Origin: Rhodospirillaceae bacterium
GTDB lineage: Bacteria > Pseudomonadota > Alphaproteobacteria > Rhodospirillales > Magnetovibrionaceae
DNA length: 6,753 bases
Direction: 5' to 3'
NCBI GenBank assembly: GCA_002401565.1
Contig: NVTL01000087.1
Span: forward strand, 981-7,733
Part shown: one piece after another, positions 4,686 through 6,753 of the stretch
How the letters are laid out: each line of letters opens with the position of its first letter
Position numbering within the stretch: the stretch's first letter is position 1
The notes under the pieces: model-generated
The model's database searches: none
What the model was told of the DNA's origin: nothing
Seen by the model: the letters and a program-made list of their open reading frames with translations, nothing else
Made by a program: the position numbers and the translations under genes

Positions 4686-6753
4686 TGATGAACCGTTTTT
4701 TATCACTTTTTGTGTTCGTTCTCTTCGCATTCGCGGGTGTCATTCAGTCATCTGCCGCGCATGCCGATAATGGACAAAAAATCGTTGATAAAATCGCAGG
4801 GTTTGCCCACAGGGCGATCTATAACCTTGATGAAGAACAGCTCGAACATGTGCTGGAAAGTTACCTTGATGAACACCTCAATGTTAAAGCACTCACCGTT
4901 ACAGAATCCATTGATCAAGACGTTATCCTCACCTATTTTCGCAAGGATGGTCAGGCTGTTTTCAACCAACCGATTCCGGATGAATTACTAAACATCAAAT
5001 CCTTTTCCGCGAAGGCAATGTTTAACGGGACACAAATCGGTACAATCTTGATTTATTACCTAGATACCGTTGCCATTGACTTGACCCCAGAAGAACAAGC
5101 TTGGATTACAGATCATCCCATCATTCGTATTGGTGTAGATACGGCCTATCCTCCGTTTGAATTTGTTGACGGTCAAGGACACCATCAAGGCATTGCGCCT
5201 GAATACTTAAAACTGATGGAAAAACGCCTAGGCCTTGAATTCAAGGTCGTGCCGGGCTTAACCTGGCAACAGGTTCTTGACGGTGTAAAAAATCAGACCG
5301 TGGATATGGTACCCGTCGTTACGGATATGACAGAGCGCCGTGAATATTTGAATTTCACACCTGCATACCTGCCCACATCCATGGTTATTTTTACACGAAC
5401 CGACTTTCCTGCGATCCGTAATCTTGCGGATTTGGCGGGGAAAAGACTCGCATACCCAGCCGGGTATTCTGAGATTTCAAGTATCCGAAAAAATCATCCG
5501 ACAATCGAAATTATCGAAGTTCAAAGTTTACTTGAAGCGATTAAAGCTGTTGCGAGTGGCAGGGCTGATGCGACCCAAGGCAATTTGATGGTTATAGGGT
5601 ATCTTCTTCAGGAAAACAATATCGACAACCTGAAGGTTGTGGCCCCCTCGGAAACTAAAGATTTAGGATTGAGTATGGGGGTGCGCAAGGACTGGCCACA
5701 ATTTATCCCCATTCTTGAAAAAGCACTGGCCTCGATCACGCGTGAGGAACGTCAAGCCATTCGCAACAATTGGGTATCTACGAGCCTCTTGGTACCGGAC
5801 ACACCCCTTGTCGATTTGTCCCCCGAAGAACGGCAATGGCTGGACAAACAAGGTGGATTTGACCTTGGTATTGATTTAAATTGGGCACCCTTTGAATTTG
5901 TCGATGAGGACGGTGTCTATAGCGGCATCGGTTCCAGTTATGTTGACTTGGTCCGTTCCCGCTTGGGGGTGACCATGACGCCGCGAACGGACCTCACTTG
6001 GTCCGAAGCCCTTGAAAATATTAAATTGGGTAAAATTGATATCATTCCAACCCTTTCGCGAACGCCGGAACGTGAAAAGTTTCTCAATTTTTCAAAACCC
6101 TACATCTCTTTTCCCATGGTGATTGCAACCCGGAAAGATTTTCCGTTTATTGATGGACTGGATGGATTGGATGGGAAAAAAGTTGGCGTTGTTAAAGACT
6201 ATGTGACGCAGGAACTTATCCAAACTAACCATAAAAATGTTCAGGCCGTTCTGGTTAAAAGTCTTGCTGATGGCCTCAGACAGCTTAACGAAGGCACGAT
6301 TGACGCCTTTGTCGATAATTTGTTGACGATCACCCACGAAATTGATCAATCTCAACTCTATGACTTAAAAATTGCTTCCCCAACACAATACAAATTTGAA
6401 TTGTCCATGGGTGTACGTAAAGACCTGCCCGAGCTTATCCCGTTGATCAACAAGGCCCTTGATTCAATCGACAAGCAAAAACGAGCCTCCATTGTAAACA
6501 GCTGGACCTCTATTCAGGTGAATTTTGGCATCGATTTAAAAACGATTTTGATGTGGGTCGTGCCGGCTGGAAGTGTAATTCTTTTCATTATTATATTTGT
6601 TGTTCGTACAAACCGCCGAATTGAAAAACAATCCCAACTTTTAGAAGCCGTTCTGGGCAGCATTAACCAAGGCCTTGTTGCTTATGATAACGATTTAAAA
6701 TTGATCATTTCCAACAAACAGTTCCAAGATATTCGAGGCGTGCCGGAATATCT
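4685..6753 (+). CDS. Membrane sensor with two tandem venus-flytrap domains and a PAS domain (BvgS/EvgS-like), truncated by the window edge
   Basis: The frame is open from ATG at 4685 to the right edge (689 codons plus two bases). The ATG shares one base with the upstream stop (TAATG), and a second ATG follows at 4688. With no clear Shine-Dalgarno site, translational coupling is likely. Residues 1-27 are a signal peptide (cleavage after AHA). Residues about 30-130 form a separate periplasmic domain (RAIYNLDEEQLEHVLESYL, then IGTILIYYL) resembling CHASE-type sensor modules. Two SBP_bac_3 domains follow at about 145-370 and 392-608, each introduced by a DL(T/S)PEE linker and a PPFEFVD or APFEFVD strand. 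Ligand-loop arginines are R218 and R463. A transmembrane helix at 621-640 precedes RTNRR, and a PAS domain starts at about 650. This is the BvgS/EvgS layout. The output domain is not visible: hybrid histidine kinase is most likely, diguanylate cyclase possible. It should sense a small periplasmic solute. Confidence 0.92.
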   Translation, partial: MMNRFLSLFVFVLFAFAGVIQSSAAHADNGQKIVDKIAGFAHRAIYNLDEEQLEHVLESYLDEHLNVKALTVTESIDQDVILTYFRKDGQAVFNQPIPDELLNIKSFSAKAMFNGTQIGTILIYYLDTVAIDLTPEEQAWITDHPIIRIGVDTAYPPFEFVDGQGHHQGIAPEYLKLMEKRLGLEFKVVPGLTWQQVLDGVKNQTVDMVPVVTDMTERREYLNFTPAYLPTSMVIFTRTDFPAIRNLADLAGKRLAYPAGYSEISSIRKNHPTIEIIEVQSLLEAIKAVASGRADATQGNLMVIGYLLQENNIDNLKVVAPSETKDLGLSMGVRKDWPQFIPILEKALASITREERQAIRNNWVSTSLLVPDTPLVDLSPEERQWLDKQGGFDLGIDLNWAPFEFVDEDGVYSGIGSSYVDLVRSRLGVTMTPRTDLTWSEALENIKLGKIDIIPTLSRTPEREKFLNFSKPYISFPMVIATRKDFPFIDGLDGLDGKKVGVVKDYVTQELIQTNHKNVQAVLVKSLADGLRQLNEGTIDAFVDNLLTITHEIDQSQLYDLKIASPTQYKFELSMGVRKDLPELIPLINKALDSIDKQKRASIVNSWTSIQVNFGIDLKTILMWVVPAGSVILFIIIFVVRTNRRIEKQSQLLEAVLGSINQGLVAYDNDLKLIISNKQFQDIRGVPEY

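Overview
The window looks like a chromosomal segment of a moderately AT-rich Gram-negative bacterium, most likely an alphaproteobacterium of the Rhodospirillales type. The grounds are a signal-peptide-bearing outer-membrane barrel protein, periplasmic binding proteins, and a large membrane sensor whose PAS domain (start LLEAVLGSINQGLVAYD) resembles those of Rhodospirillales sensor kinases. The taxonomic call is an impression from protein style and was not computed.

Left part, minus strand (1-1653). The window opens inside a gene running off the left edge. Its N-terminus carries two CxxC knuckles (CPFC and CCIC, the latter followed by GWW) and a helical stretch resembling the region before the catalytic domain of Mrr-like restriction endonucleases. 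About 200 bases upstream of it, on the same strand, is a complete 342-residue protein that fuses a pentapeptide-repeat domain to a two-helix potassium-channel pore with selectivity filter TLGFGD. Both genes look more AT-rich by eye than the rest and could be accessory (defence or stress) genes.

Middle, minus strand (1860-3455). A secreted 531-residue protein has a signal peptide, a probable outer-membrane beta-barrel and a C-terminal immunoglobulin-like domain with a possible disulfide. Nothing in its sequence identifies a specific function.

Divergent intergenic region (3456-3938). This 483-base stretch contains candidate promoters in both directions and a cluster of short perfect inverted repeats between 3697 and 3832 that no gene explains.

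Right part, plus strand (3939-6753). A free periplasmic solute-binding protein (SBP_bac_3 fold) is followed, with a one-base TAATG stop/start overlap, by a large sensor gene that runs off the right edge. The sensor has a signal peptide, an extra N-terminal periplasmic domain, two tandem SBP_bac_3 (venus-flytrap) domains of the BvgS/EvgS kind, one transmembrane helix and the start of a cytoplasmic PAS domain. The output domain (histidine kinase or diguanylate cyclase) lies beyond the window. The pair probably forms a ligand-sensing unit in which three binding-protein modules are made from one transcript. No transport permease or ATPase is visible, so sensing is more likely than uptake.

No rRNA, tRNA, CRISPR array, complete insertion sequence or phage gene was recognised.
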